A stretch of 15,430 bases of DNA from Candidatus Poribacteria bacterium (GCA_002699335.1 PACG01000057.1:1-15430), one strand, 5' to 3'. Shown: positions 7,227 to 15,182, counted from the first letter of the stretch. Notes: a model not told the origin generated them from the letters alone. Made by a program: numbers and translations.

Positions 7227-8046
7227 ATGAAGTCCCAAATCATTATCGTTAGTCTGTTGGCTGTCTGTTTAAGTCCGTTTACCACAATGGCTCAAGTAAC
7301 CAAAGGGTTACATTTTTATATGCCGTTTAACGAAGACCAGGGTAAGGTAGCTAAGACGTTGGACCGAACAGGTTTGAGGCTGAGTTACACAAGAGTGCCA
7401 AATTCACCGCCAAAGGAAAGATTGGGCGCGTGATTGAATTTAAAAAGGTTCTGTGCCGAGGAAGAAGGGCGACTTATACGTCGAACATTTAATCGTTTCC
7501 GTGTGGCGATTTCCATTTGAAATTTCCAAAATTGTTCTCGATGGTGGGCATGTCTATGGCAATATCTTCTACGATAAAGCTGGCACAAGCGACGATAACG
7601 CGGAATTTGGTCTAGGCCGCGGACAAGGTATCTATTGGTACATTAACTCTGGTCAAAAGAACATGAGACCCTTTGTTGACGGAGATCCTGACACAACAAT
7701 TTCACTACCTAAGTTAGGATTGAAAGCAAATATTTGGTGTAATGTGGTAGGAACCTTTGACGGCAAAGAGATTCGTATTTACGTCAACGGTAAGCTAGAA
7801 GGAAAGAAACCCGTGGATAAGAACGGGCCAGTGATGGTCTGGAACGACAATAATATCGAAATTGGTGGCCGACCAGATACTAACGGTGGCGCTAATTTGC
7901 ATCAAGGAAAGCTGGAAGAATTGGCAGTCTATAACCGAGCTTTAACGCCAGCAGAAGTTGTCACTGTGAGAAAGGCCAAAGACATTCTGTCGGTAGATGC
8001 TAGCAGTAAATTAGCGACCAAACGGGGTTATCTAAAGACCAAGTGA
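7227..8046 (+). pseudogene. Frameshifted secreted LamG/concanavalin-like domain protein
   Basis: The gene begins at ATG 7227 with a strong AAGGAG site seven bases upstream and a clear signal peptide (about residues 1-22, cut after MAQ or nearby). It continues into a LamG-type jelly-roll domain: FYMPFNEDQGK, then after a frame change near 7375 AELHKSAKFTAKGKIGRVIEF, then after a second change near 7450 the rest. The last part contains the characteristic NIWCNVVGTFDGKEIRIYVNGKLEG and LEELAVYNRALTPAEV segments. Both shifts equal the loss of one base. LamG domains bind carbohydrates or extracellular matrix; the product would have been exported. It ends at TGA 8044-8046, inside the loop of a 14-bp hairpin. 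Sequencing error rather than decay cannot be excluded for this gene alone. Confidence 0.8.
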
Positions 8047-8064
8047 CTCAGTCTTTAGATAGCC
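8026..8064. repeat. 14-bp stem hairpin across the LamG stop codon
   Basis: Arms at 8026-8039 (GGTTATCTAAAGAC) and 8051-8064 (GTCTTTAGATAGCC) pair over 14 positions with a single G-U wobble, leaving an 11-base loop that contains the TGA stop of the LamG frame. No T-run follows on either strand, so it is not a standard intrinsic terminator. Confidence 0.7.
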
Positions 8065-8201
8065 GGCCACCCCTAATACGATGTAAAAGGGCAACCCGAC
8101 TTGTATTTGGAGGACAACGTGAGTACACCAGCAATTCACACCCGGGGTTAGGCAATCTGGTAGCATATACATATACGCACGGCAATGCCGAAGGTGTAGA
8201 C

Positions 8202-8888
8202 GGGAAGATATCACAAGACTGGATTGATCTCTATAAACCTCATATTGATAGCGAGATGCCATACAGGCTGATGACGCCTGCCTATTTCGACTCAAACAAG
8301 CGCTTCCCTGTTATTTTTCCTTGCATGGTGGGGCCAAAGAGGGACAGATAACCGGGAACAACTGCACAACTGAAACAGACTTCTTGCTGAAGAGCAGAGA
8401 CACACCGATTACCTATGCTACTATGTGCATGCCCGCAAACCAACCGTTTATGGGAGGCAACACACCTCAAGAACATCCAAGATGTCATTGCAGAATTACC
8501 AGCCATTGACATAAACAGGATCTATATTCTTGGGCACTCAATGGGAGGCCATGGCACCTATATCACCATACAAATCACCCCTGTTTATTTTGCGGCGCCA
8601 GCACCCTCGGCAGGAAGCGGCTTACCCTAAACTGAGGGCTTCATCGATGCGTCAGTGATTAAAGATGTTCCGATATGGGCTTTTCATGGGAACCGGGATA
8701 AGGTTCGCCCAATCGAACGTGATCGGAGATTGTTCGCCGAGATGGAGAAACTAAGTGGGAACATGAAGTTTACGACCTGGATAGGTGATGGTCATGATGT
8801 TGCCGAAAAAATGATTGCCGGCAGTGATAACGGCAGCACTCAACACAGTAGTGATCGCTGTGATCCGGAACCGGTATTCTTGAAATGA
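8202..8888 (+). pseudogene. Broken alpha/beta-hydrolase (predicted esterase/peptidase type)
   Basis: Fragments in three frames reconstruct a secreted-type alpha/beta hydrolase of the phospholipase/carboxylesterase or predicted peptidase class. They run MPYRLMTPAYFDSNKRFPVIF, LHGGAKEG, TDNREQLHN, then LLCACPQTNRLWE...DVIAEL, DINRIYILGHSMGGHGTY (GHSMG nucleophile elbow, Ser), and after an in-frame TAA at 8628-8630 VIKDVPIWAFHGNRDKVRPIERDRRLF (Asp loop) and WIGDGHDVAEKM (catalytic His). Three frame changes (near 8320, 8340 and 8400) are all in the minus-one direction. All three catalytic residues are still recognisable, so decay is recent. The N-terminus is uncertain; the frame is open further upstream, but that part is not recognisable. 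It lies directly downstream of the broken LamG gene. Confidence 0.75.
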
Positions 8889-9137
8889 CTGTTCTCCCAA
8901 TTCCTCGCCAACAGAAAGCGGGATGATGCATGACGAAGAACTCAATCGCACCGATTGCTCTCAATAGGGATAGGGATTCCCTTTTGTTCTTTCTGTGACC
9001 ACTGGGAGGAGAGCAGTCTCGTTCCGTGCTATCTTTCTACCAGTGCCCAAGAAGCAATTCCCTATCGCATGGATTCTGATTCTTGCAATCACTATGACCT
9101 AGTATTAACCAACTGCTTTGGGGTTAGCAGATGAATA
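8889..9137. other. Spacer with no identifiable gene
   Basis: No complete open frame or RNA was recognised. A 45-codon stretch of the + strand, about 9000-9134, reads like protein (HWEESSLVPCYLSTSAQEA...) up to a TGA at 9132-9134 and could be the tail of another decayed gene, but I cannot name a family. Confidence 0.35.
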
Positions 9138-9260
9138 TAGACCTCTTGCATAAGTCTAAGAAACAGGAGTTGGGAGATTTTTAAGTTCATATATGCTGAG
9201 GAATTTAGCTGTCTTTCAGTCAGAACTGGAGTGGATTTCACTATTTATGCAAGAGGTTTA
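9138..9260. mobile_element. MITE-like inverted-repeat element, about 119 bp
   Basis: Perfect 13-bp inverted repeats (ACCTCTTGCATAA at 9141-9153 and its complement TTATGCAAGAGGT at 9245-9257) bound a non-coding segment. One base further out differs (G on the left, A by complement on the right), and each end is then flanked by TA (9138-9139 and 9259-9260), compatible with a TA target duplication. There is no internal open frame. This fits a miniature non-autonomous transposon; the parent element is not in the window. Confidence 0.65.
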
Positions 9261-9296
9261 ATATCATTATATCACCAAATCATTTAATTTATTGTC

Positions 9297-9730
9297 TTCA
9301 TCGCCCACGGTCAAAGTTCTCCCGCTTACGTCCTCGAGGCTATGGTCGTTCTAAGAATGACCGAGGTGACTGAAGAAGAAAAGTTACTAGAAAATGCCGA
9401 AACGCTCGGAAATTATCTTGGGAGTCAATTACAGCAGTTAAAATCCAGACATCTTTCGATTAACGACATTTGCGGATTAGGACTATTTTGGACCATCGTA
9501 CTGGTGAAAAACCAGGTTGAAAAAACGTCGTTGCGCTGTCTAACAGAGAGGTATTAAAAATATCATCGTTTCCGAGATTTCCATCTGTTGAAAGAGAAGA
9601 ACGTTTACGTGCCAGGCGATAAATTCAGCGTCTGGATTGTACCTGGCTTGTTGTCGCCAAGCCAGAGATCCATTTTCTGATCTGTGCGGTCGACGGCACA
9701 ATCGGATCTGCTGTGTCTCGTTTCAAGTGA
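9297..9730 (+). pseudogene. C-terminal remnant of a class III (PLP) aminotransferase
   Basis: Only about the last third of a class III aminotransferase is left. The visible pieces are SPAYVLEAMVVL followed by VTEEEKLLENAETLGNYL and INDICGLGLFWTIVLVKN (usual GDVRGLGLFWGIELVKD), then LSNREVLKN, LLKEKNVYVPGDKFSVWIVPG, and VVAKPEIHFLICAVDGTIG, ending at TGA 9728-9730. The pieces lie in different frames. The PLP-binding lysine and the whole N-terminal domain are missing, so it cannot work. The break begins about 40 bp beyond the MITE-like element, which suggests, but does not prove, that an insertion or deletion there removed the front of the gene. Confidence 0.75.
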
Positions 9731-9775
9731 AAGAGCTCAAAGATGGTTGATCAAAATCTGCGGGTGAAGAAAGGA

Positions 9776-10615
9776 TTATCCCGGTACAGCCTCGGCCCCC
9801 AGATGATCTGTTAACCAAGAACGGAGCGGAACGTCTAACTCGCCGGGAGACGTATATCCCATTCCCCCTGTACTTTTACCCAGTAATTGCTGACGAATCG
9901 GAGCGGCTTTTTCCATGTAGTGGTCGACGGTCATGTCGTCTCTCGGTTGTAACCAACGGTAGCTATAACCATAGAATAGAACACGACGAATTACATTTGA
10001 CGTGTTGATCCCTGCCGCATGCCAAAGTCGCCGGTCGAAAAAGACCGCCGTACCAGCAGGCACACAAACAGGACAGGCATCAACGGGATTTGTTCCGTCG
10101 GTTGGCAGATCCAGACTGTTTTGACGATGAGCGCCGGGCAGAACATGAAAGTTGCCTCGGTCCGAACGGGTAGTGTCGGACAAGAAAAAGCCGACTTTCA
10201 GGGAGACTCTAGGGCGTGGATTCCCTTCCAATTCGATATTTAGCCGCCCGCTGTCCTGATGCCATCCGAGTCGTCGATTGGGATCAGCGTCAGGTTGAGG
10301 AGGCGTGACAATCAGGTGAGAATGGTACAGTTTAATGTTCCAGCCTAAAATCCCCCAGACTTTAGGAAACGTTTTGTGCCAATCGATCAGTTGCAGGTAG
10401 ACCTGATCTTTTCCTATAAAATCCAACATATTGATCGTTGAATGGGGTGAGAGATTGGCGGTTTGTCGATGGTCTTCGATGATTCGATCAGTAACTGCCG
10501 TTAAATCGGCTACCAACTCGGAGGGAATCGCATCGGCAACAATAAAAAATCCGTCTTGTTCAAATTGTTTCTGTTCCTCACTGGTTAAACTGTGTTCTAA
10601 GCATACCGCATCCAT
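9776..10615 (-). CDS. Phytanoyl-CoA dioxygenase (PhyH) family Fe(II)/2-oxoglutarate oxygenase
   Basis: A 279-aa non-haem iron oxygenase of the PhyH family, which hydroxylates a substrate while turning 2-oxoglutarate into succinate and CO2. The iron ligands are His119 and Asp121 (GWHQDSG) and His199 (LWHAAG), with Arg210/Arg211 following at the distance expected for the 2-oxoglutarate carboxylate. The N-terminal LTSEEQKQFEQDGFFIV is typical of the family. There is no signal peptide. GGAG lies eight bases before the ATG, and a good promoter is at 10696-10723. It is intact although its neighbours on both sides are broken. Bacterial PhyH proteins have many substrates, and the divergent dehydrogenase and dehydratase genes hint at a small polyhydroxylated compound rather than phytanoyl-CoA; that is inference. 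Confidence 0.92.
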   Translation of the reverse strand: MDAVCLEHSLTSEEQKQFEQDGFFIVADAIPSELVADLTAVTDRIIEDHRQTANLSPHSTINMLDFIGKDQVYLQLIDWHKTFPKVWGILGWNIKLYHSHLIVTPPQPDADPNRRLGWHQDSGRLNIELEGNPRPRVSLKVGFFLSDTTRSDRGNFHVLPGAHRQNSLDLPTDGTNPVDACPVCVPAGTAVFFDRRLWHAAGINTSNVIRRVLFYGYSYRWLQPRDDMTVDHYMEKAAPIRQQLLGKSTGGMGYTSPGELDVPLRSWLTDHLGAEAVPG

Positions 10616-10695
10616 TTGATATCTCCAATACTGTTAGGTAGAGTTTCAATAGGGTTAACAACAGCGTTCACAAAACAAGGGTAATTGTGTATCAT

Positions 10696-10723
10696 ATAAT
10701 AGCATTTTTCATCTAATTGTCAA
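10696..10723 (-). promoter_or_regulatory. Extended -10 promoter for the PhyH-family gene
   Basis: On the minus strand: consensus TTGACA (10718-10723), 16-bp spacer, TATTAT (10696-10701) preceded by TGC. It lies 80 bp upstream of the ATG. A TATAAT on the + strand (10695-10700) overlaps it and might serve the divergent dehydrogenase, but no good -35 was found for that direction. Confidence 0.6.
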
Positions 10724-10747
10724 TTCCAATTCCAAAGGGAGTTTATA

Positions 10748-12013
10748 ATGACACCGTTACGAATAGCTATTGTGGGGGTAGGTGCCTACCAATCCTCAAG
10801 GGCTAGAGAGTATTTGGCAACAATCCAAAAATAAGCCACCTCTATTCAATTTGCGCGATCTGCGATGGCAATTCGCAGTCGCTAAATGAGGCGGGTACTC
10901 AGTTCCAAATCCCTGGCCGTTATAGTAACGCTGAGAGGATACTGAGAACCGAAGATCCGGATGTGGTTTTTGTTCTTGTTCCAACGGATGGCCAAACGGT
11001 CGTCGCCTTAACCGCAGCGAGACAGAAATGTCACCTGATCACTGAAATCCCTTATGCTCTGACTTTGAACTACGGTGATGCAACGGCTGAAACGTGTCAG
11101 CAGAACGGAGTTAAATGGGAAATCGCCGAAAATGTCTGGCTTTGGCCAAACGAGCAACTGAAGCAAAAAATTGTGCAAACAGGGGTATTGGGGCAAATTA
11201 CACACGCACGGCTATGGTACAAATCGGGCAATTATCACGGTTTCAACGCCATACGGATGATCCTCAATAGCGACCCTAAACAGGTCCTGGGATTTGCCAA
11301 AGAGCTGACATACGCCCCTATGATAGTTACGGAGGTCAACGAGAATCGACAATCTGGTGGGAAAATGGTGTCATCGAGTTTGAGAACGGTGTGACTTGCC
11401 TCTATGAGTCGTCTTCTGTCTCCAGACGATGGGGAAATCACTGGGAAATTGAAGGTACTGAAGGACATCTTTCTGCAAACGAACTAGTGCTTTACGCTAA
11501 TCAATCGTCATATCCGCTAGAAGAAATTTATGATCAGGTTGGCGGGGAGCGTATCCTAGCTGCTGTTGCCGTTGGTCTAAATAAGTCCGATTCCAACTTC
11601 GAACCGATTTTGTGGGAGAATCCATTTACAGAATACGGTATCTCTGCCGACGACGATATAGCCAAAGCCAGTATATTGTCCAGCTCGCATCGTGCGGTAA
11701 CAACGGGAGTCGGTCCAGAATATGGCTCAGCACAGGCCCGCCGAGATATCGAATTGTGGTTCGTGCTGCGTGAAAGTGCAAATCTTGATAATACCTGGGT
11801 GGATCTGCCTCTGATGGAGACCACGAACCTGGAAAAACGATTCCAGAGTGCATATATCGAGGCTTATGGCGGAGATCCGGTGAAAAATACCGCTGCTTTG
11901 CTGCAAACGCCCTTCAACAGGTTGAGTATAATGTGGTCGGCCGCTGGTTGGTTGTAGGCAAGCCGCATCTCCTATCTTATAGTTATCGATCTTCAAATCC
12001 AACAGGAGTCTAA
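10748..12013 (+). pseudogene. Frameshifted Gfo/Idh/MocA-family dehydrogenase
   Basis: An NAD(P)-dependent sugar or cyclitol dehydrogenase gene that begins at ATG 10748, six bases after GGGAG. The N-terminus LRIAIVGVGAYQSSRAREYL is the Rossmann nucleotide-binding loop; ICAICDGNSQSLNEAG, YSNAERILRTEDPDVVFVLVPT, HLITEIPYALTL (usual EKP) and KWEIAENVWLWP follow family order. The reading frame changes at the A-run near 10827-10831, near 11340 and near 11910. Each is a minus-one change, and after all three the frame ends at TAA 12011-12013, one base before the TTG start of the next gene. An unbroken gene would give about 421 aa, normal for the family. It would have formed an operon with the dehydratase. 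Decay is likely; base-calling errors are the alternative. Confidence 0.8.
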
Positions 12014-12014
12014 A

Positions 12015-13109
12015 TTGAAAATTGTAGATGTCACCATGGATGCCGTTCACGTCAATCATCGAGGGGATTGGGTGTTTCTTCATGTCCTTACCGATCAAGG
12101 GTTAACCGGGATTGGCGAGTTACGGGCGGGAAACAGCTATCAGCCACAGATGTTAGCTGTCAGAGAACTTCAATCTGAATTGAAAGGACGGGATCCTCGC
12201 CAAATTGAGCGGATTGTGTCCGATTTCAGATCCGGTAATCGCAACCATATCTGCGCCTTGAGCGCGATTGAGCAAGCACTATGGGATATTTTAGGCAAAT
12301 CACTACAAGTTCCCGTCCACGTGTTGTTAGGTGGCGCCTGTCGAGAAGAGATCCGACTCTACGCCAACATCAATCGAGCCACCACTGACCGTACGCCGGA
12401 GGGATTTGCCAGGAACGCAGCATTGGCCGTCGAACAGGGTTTTGACGCAATTAAGTTGGCGCCTTTTGATGGGTTACCATCGGGTATCGATAGCATCGAT
12501 GAAGCTCAAATCGGAATCTCCTGCATGGAAACAGTCAGGGCTACTATCGGACCAGAAATCGACTTATTGGTGGATTGTCATAGCCATTTTACTGTCAATG
12601 GTGCATTAGCTGTTGCCGATGTGCTTCGAGAGTTGGATCTGTTTTGGTTTGAACAACCTATTCCAGAAACTGATTTGGCTGCCTGCGCAGAGGTTAAACA
12701 ACGTTGTGGATTACGGGTTGCAGGAGCAGAAGGTCAGGCGTGGCGACAATCTTTCACCGAGATCCTCGGGCATAACAGCATGGATGTGATTATGCCGGAT
12801 GTGAAGATTGTAGGTGGGATCGGAGAGTTGAAAAAGGTGGCTGATATGGCCTCGGCTTGGGGAATTCCAACAGCCCCGCATGGTCCATCCGGTCCGGTTA
12901 CAATTGCTGCTGGTGTGGAGGTGATGCTGAGCCATCCCGACTTCTTGATTTTGGAATACGGATGGGGTGAGGTCGATTGGCGGAGTCAATTAACCACTCC
13001 CGCCGAACAGATTTATCGCGGGCGGTTATCGAAACACGACCGTCCGGGATTGGGAATTGAGCTAAATCAGCAGGTTGTGGCCGAACACCGCGTTCCTCTC
13101 GATTTTTGA
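12015..13109 (+). CDS. Mandelate racemase/enolase-superfamily sugar-acid dehydratase (DgoD-like)
   Basis: A 364-aa enolase-superfamily enzyme. The metal ligands are Asp187, Glu213 (WFEQP) and Glu239 (AGAEG). Lys147 is in AIKLAPF, His189 in DCHSHF, the Asp262 partner in MPDVKI, and His289 in APHGPSGP. The set Asp187/His189/Glu213/Glu239/His289 is offset by four from the D-galactonate dehydratase set as I recall it (183/185/209/235/285), so a galactonate-type acid-sugar dehydratase is the best guess; substrates vary widely in this superfamily. The start is TTG at 12015, supported by AGGAG seven bases upstream and by immediate adjacency to the end of the dehydrogenase. It is intact although its operon partner is broken. 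The cytoplasmic product would be a 2-keto-3-deoxy sugar acid. Confidence 0.88.
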   Translation: MKIVDVTMDAVHVNHRGDWVFLHVLTDQGLTGIGELRAGNSYQPQMLAVRELQSELKGRDPRQIERIVSDFRSGNRNHICALSAIEQALWDILGKSLQVPVHVLLGGACREEIRLYANINRATTDRTPEGFARNAALAVEQGFDAIKLAPFDGLPSGIDSIDEAQIGISCMETVRATIGPEIDLLVDCHSHFTVNGALAVADVLRELDLFWFEQPIPETDLAACAEVKQRCGLRVAGAEGQAWRQSFTEILGHNSMDVIMPDVKIVGGIGELKKVADMASAWGIPTAPHGPSGPVTIAAGVEVMLSHPDFLILEYGWGEVDWRSQLTTPAEQIYRGRLSKHDRPGLGIELNQQVVAEHRVPLDF

Positions 13110-13404
13110 TCTTTAACACTTGATTTTTGTTTTCCCGCAGTAGCGATACCTCTTTTATCTGTTTCGGGGTGCGGTAGATTTTACCTTTTAGATCTTTTAG
13201 GTGAAAAGGTAGCAACCGGGTGCTAACGCTATCGCTTGAGACAGCGATCGGAAAATGTTATCACCGAACGTCGTGTGTATTTAAATTATGAGGGTTGTGT
13301 TCCGGCCGGCTTAAAGAATATACCCCACATTATGCAATTCCCGTGCCCCTTGTGGCCTAATTTCTCCCCGATAAAGCTTAATAATAGAGCTTCTGACTTT
13401 GCAG
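13110..13404. other. Intergenic region with small inverted repeats
   Basis: No gene is supported. It holds two modest stems: TACCTTTT (13182-13189) with AAAAGGTA (13204-13211), and ATCGCT (13231-13236) with AGCGAT (13243-13248). AGCGATA (13142-13148) is also repeated in inverted form near 13230. None is followed by a T-run, so these are not clear terminators. A minus-strand open frame crossing into the dehydratase gene is regarded as a shadow. Confidence 0.4.
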
Positions 13405-13433
13405 TTGAAGTCAATTAGCTACTGTGCTAAAAT
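13405..13433 (+). promoter_or_regulatory. Extended -10 promoter for the heptose kinase operon
   Basis: TTGAAG (13405-13410), 17-bp spacer, TAAAAT (13428-13433) preceded by TGC, 53 bp upstream of ATG 13487. It is the same arrangement as the promoter of the gspG-like gene. Sequence match only. Confidence 0.55.
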
Positions 13434-13486
13434 TGGCCCAATTGTGATATTTAAGTTGAGTTAACACCACAAAGATACGATCACAG

Positions 13487-14500
13487 ATGCCATTGCACCA
13501 AAAAATCGATTTGATGGCAGGGAAGCGACTTCTTATCATCGGTGACCTGATACTAGATCGATATGTTTGGGGAGACGTAACTCGTATCTCTCAGGAAGCT
13601 CCTGTACCGGTGGTAGAAGTCACTGATGAAACAGTTCGTGTTGGTGGCGCTGCTAATGTGGCTCATAACGCAGCCGGTTTAGACGCGGCTGTCGAAGTAA
13701 TTGGTGTCGTTGGCTCAGAGGCTAACGGAAAACACCTATTAGATCTACTCCAAAAGTATAATATCGATACAGCAGGCGTTTATGTAGATGAAGGACGACC
13801 AACCAGTACTAAAACGAGAATCATTGCCACTAATCAGCAGATTGTTCGGGTTGACCGGGAGTCGAAGTTGCCGGTCTATGGATCTGCTCAAGAACAATTG
13901 TTGGCAACGGTACTGGATAAACTACCGGACGTCGATGCGGTTATTTTTGCTGATTATGACAAAGGGGTAGTCACCAACGAACTGATTCAGGCAATAACAC
14001 CAATAGCCAAAAGAAGTCAAATCCCGGTGGTGGTAGACCCAAAAGTCGAGAACTTCTGGAACTACAAAGGCGTAACAACTATCACCCCGAACCAGAAAGA
14101 AGCAGGCACAGCGACAGGATCTATGATTACAGATCAGGCGACGCTGGTTGCCGCTGGTGAGGACATTCTCGACCGACTGGGTCTGGATCATCTCCTAATT
14201 ACAAGGGGTGAACATGGAATGGCGTTATTTCAACGATCGCTCCTCGCCCCCGATCGAGAGATGCCATCAAGTGCATTACAAGTTTGCCAAATTGAAACAC
14301 AAGTGCAAGAGGTGTTCGATGTTACAGGCGCTGGAGATACGGTGGTGGCTGTTTTTACCTTAGCGCTGGCAGCAGGTTTAACCCCTTTCGATTCGGCTCA
14401 AGTCGCCAATATAGCTGGTGGCATCGTCGTCGGCGAGATCGGATGTGTGGCGGTTGGGAAAAATAGACTCCGTCTGGCTCTACAAGCGGCTGGACTTTGA
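13487..14500 (+). CDS. hldA: D-glycero-D-manno-heptose-7-phosphate kinase (HldA/RfaE domain I)
   Basis: PfkB-family sugar kinase that phosphorylates heptose 7-phosphate at C1 in ADP-heptose synthesis for LPS core. The family signature covers about residues 19-43: GD followed by LDRYVWG, then RISQEAPVPVVEV. Then come GGAANVAHN (53-61), DYDKG, VDPK, TPNQKEA and the catalytic GAGDT loop with Asp284. At 337 aa it is the kinase half only; the nucleotidyltransferase half of the fused HldE is not attached. Between MALFQRS and EVFDVTGAGDT there are roughly 15 more residues than usual (LAPDREMPSSALQVCQ region). There is no strong ribosome binding site before ATG 13487. Its TGA overlaps the TTG start of the gmhB-type gene by four bases, so the two are translationally coupled. 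Confidence 0.9.
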   Translation: MPLHQKIDLMAGKRLLIIGDLILDRYVWGDVTRISQEAPVPVVEVTDETVRVGGAANVAHNAAGLDAAVEVIGVVGSEANGKHLLDLLQKYNIDTAGVYVDEGRPTSTKTRIIATNQQIVRVDRESKLPVYGSAQEQLLATVLDKLPDVDAVIFADYDKGVVTNELIQAITPIAKRSQIPVVVDPKVENFWNYKGVTTITPNQKEAGTATGSMITDQATLVAAGEDILDRLGLDHLLITRGEHGMALFQRSLLAPDREMPSSALQVCQIETQVQEVFDVTGAGDTVVAVFTLALAAGLTPFDSAQVANIAGGIVVGEIGCVAVGKNRLRLALQAAGL

Positions 14501-15171
14501 AAACCGTTTTCTTAGATCGAGACGGTGTTATCAATCGCCTGCGTCAGGGTGATTACGTCAAAAGTTGGAGCGAGTTTGAGTTTCTTCCGACGGCGATTCC
14601 AGCTATTCGTTGCCTTAGCCAAGCGGGCTGTCGATTGATAATTGTCACGAATCAGGCTGGTGTCAGCAAAGGAATTGTTTCGCCGGAAGTGCTAGAGACA
14701 ATTCACCAAAAGATGGTTATTGAAATCGAAAACGGCGGTGGAAGAATAGACGCAATGTACTACTGTCCACATCGAGACGAGGATAATTGCCGGTGCCGAA
14801 AACCAAAGCCAGGTCTATTAGAACAGGCAATCAGAGAACATACTGTCGATCCAATTAACCGCTTTCTAGTCGGTGATTCGTTGCGTGATATCGTTGCGGG
14901 TCAAGCGGTTGGTTGTAAAACCTGTTTGGTAGCCGATAGCCAAGAGAAGGACCTCGATCCTGGCTTTCACAGGAACAGAGCAGCGCGCTCGACTCGGTCT
15001 CCGCTTTCGCGGGGATTGGTTGGCACAATCGGGGAAAGTCCTCTATCTGCTGAGGATACAGGGCCAGATCAAATTGTACCGGATCTAGTGGCGGCTGCAT
15101 CCTGGATTATTTCCACCCTCGACCGCCTCGGCGAAAGCGGAAATCGGGGGAATACTCATAAGCCTGAATAA
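14497..15171 (+). CDS. gmhB: GmhB-type D,D-heptose 1,7-bisphosphate phosphatase (HAD family)
   Basis: HAD phosphatase that removes the C7 phosphate after the kinase step. Motif I FLDRDGVIN holds Asp7 and Asp9, motif II is TNQAG (51-55), the zinc-binding loop is Cys90-Pro-His92 with Cys98 and Cys100, Lys102/Lys104 follow, and motif IV GDSLRD holds Asp127 and Asp131. The start is TTG 14497, overlapping the kinase stop. At 224 aa it is longer than the usual 180-190: about 35 residues, rich in Arg, Ser and Gly (about 155-189), are inserted between the CLVADS strand and the final DLVAAASWI helix. They are encoded by DNA with a small hairpin at 14998-15015. The C-terminal GESGNRGN is encoded by an inverted copy of part of that sequence. 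All catalytic residues are kept, so the enzyme is probably active. Confidence 0.9.
   Translation: MKTVFLDRDGVINRLRQGDYVKSWSEFEFLPTAIPAIRCLSQAGCRLIIVTNQAGVSKGIVSPEVLETIHQKMVIEIENGGGRIDAMYYCPHRDEDNCRCRKPKPGLLEQAIREHTVDPINRFLVGDSLRDIVAGQAVGCKTCLVADSQEKDLDPGFHRNRAARSTRSPLSRGLVGTIGESPLSAEDTGPDQIVPDLVAAASWIISTLDRLGESGNRGNTHKPE
15001..15140. repeat. Inverted CCGCTTTCGC repeats inside gmhB
   Basis: The 10-mer CCGCTTTCGC at 15001-15010 reappears in inverted form (GCGAAAGCGG) at 15131-15140. The first copy is the centre of a hairpin, TCTCCGC (14998-15004), TTTC loop, GCGGGGA (15009-15015), with one wobble pair. Both copies lie in the coding frame. They resemble the small palindromic repeats with a GCGAAAGC core that are dispersed in many genomes. 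Confidence 0.55.
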
Positions 15172-15182
15172 GGAGATGGCCT

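Noticed and set aside
10823..10834. Programmed -1 frameshift at the A-run in the dehydrogenase
   Set aside because: Only the AAA codon could re-pair after slippage, no stimulatory structure is evident, and two further frameshifts downstream make a pseudogene far more likely.
12898..13215. Minus-strand frame of 105 aa crossing the dehydratase 3' end
   Set aside because: Two thirds of it is antisense to a well-supported enzyme, no family features are visible and there is no clear start context.
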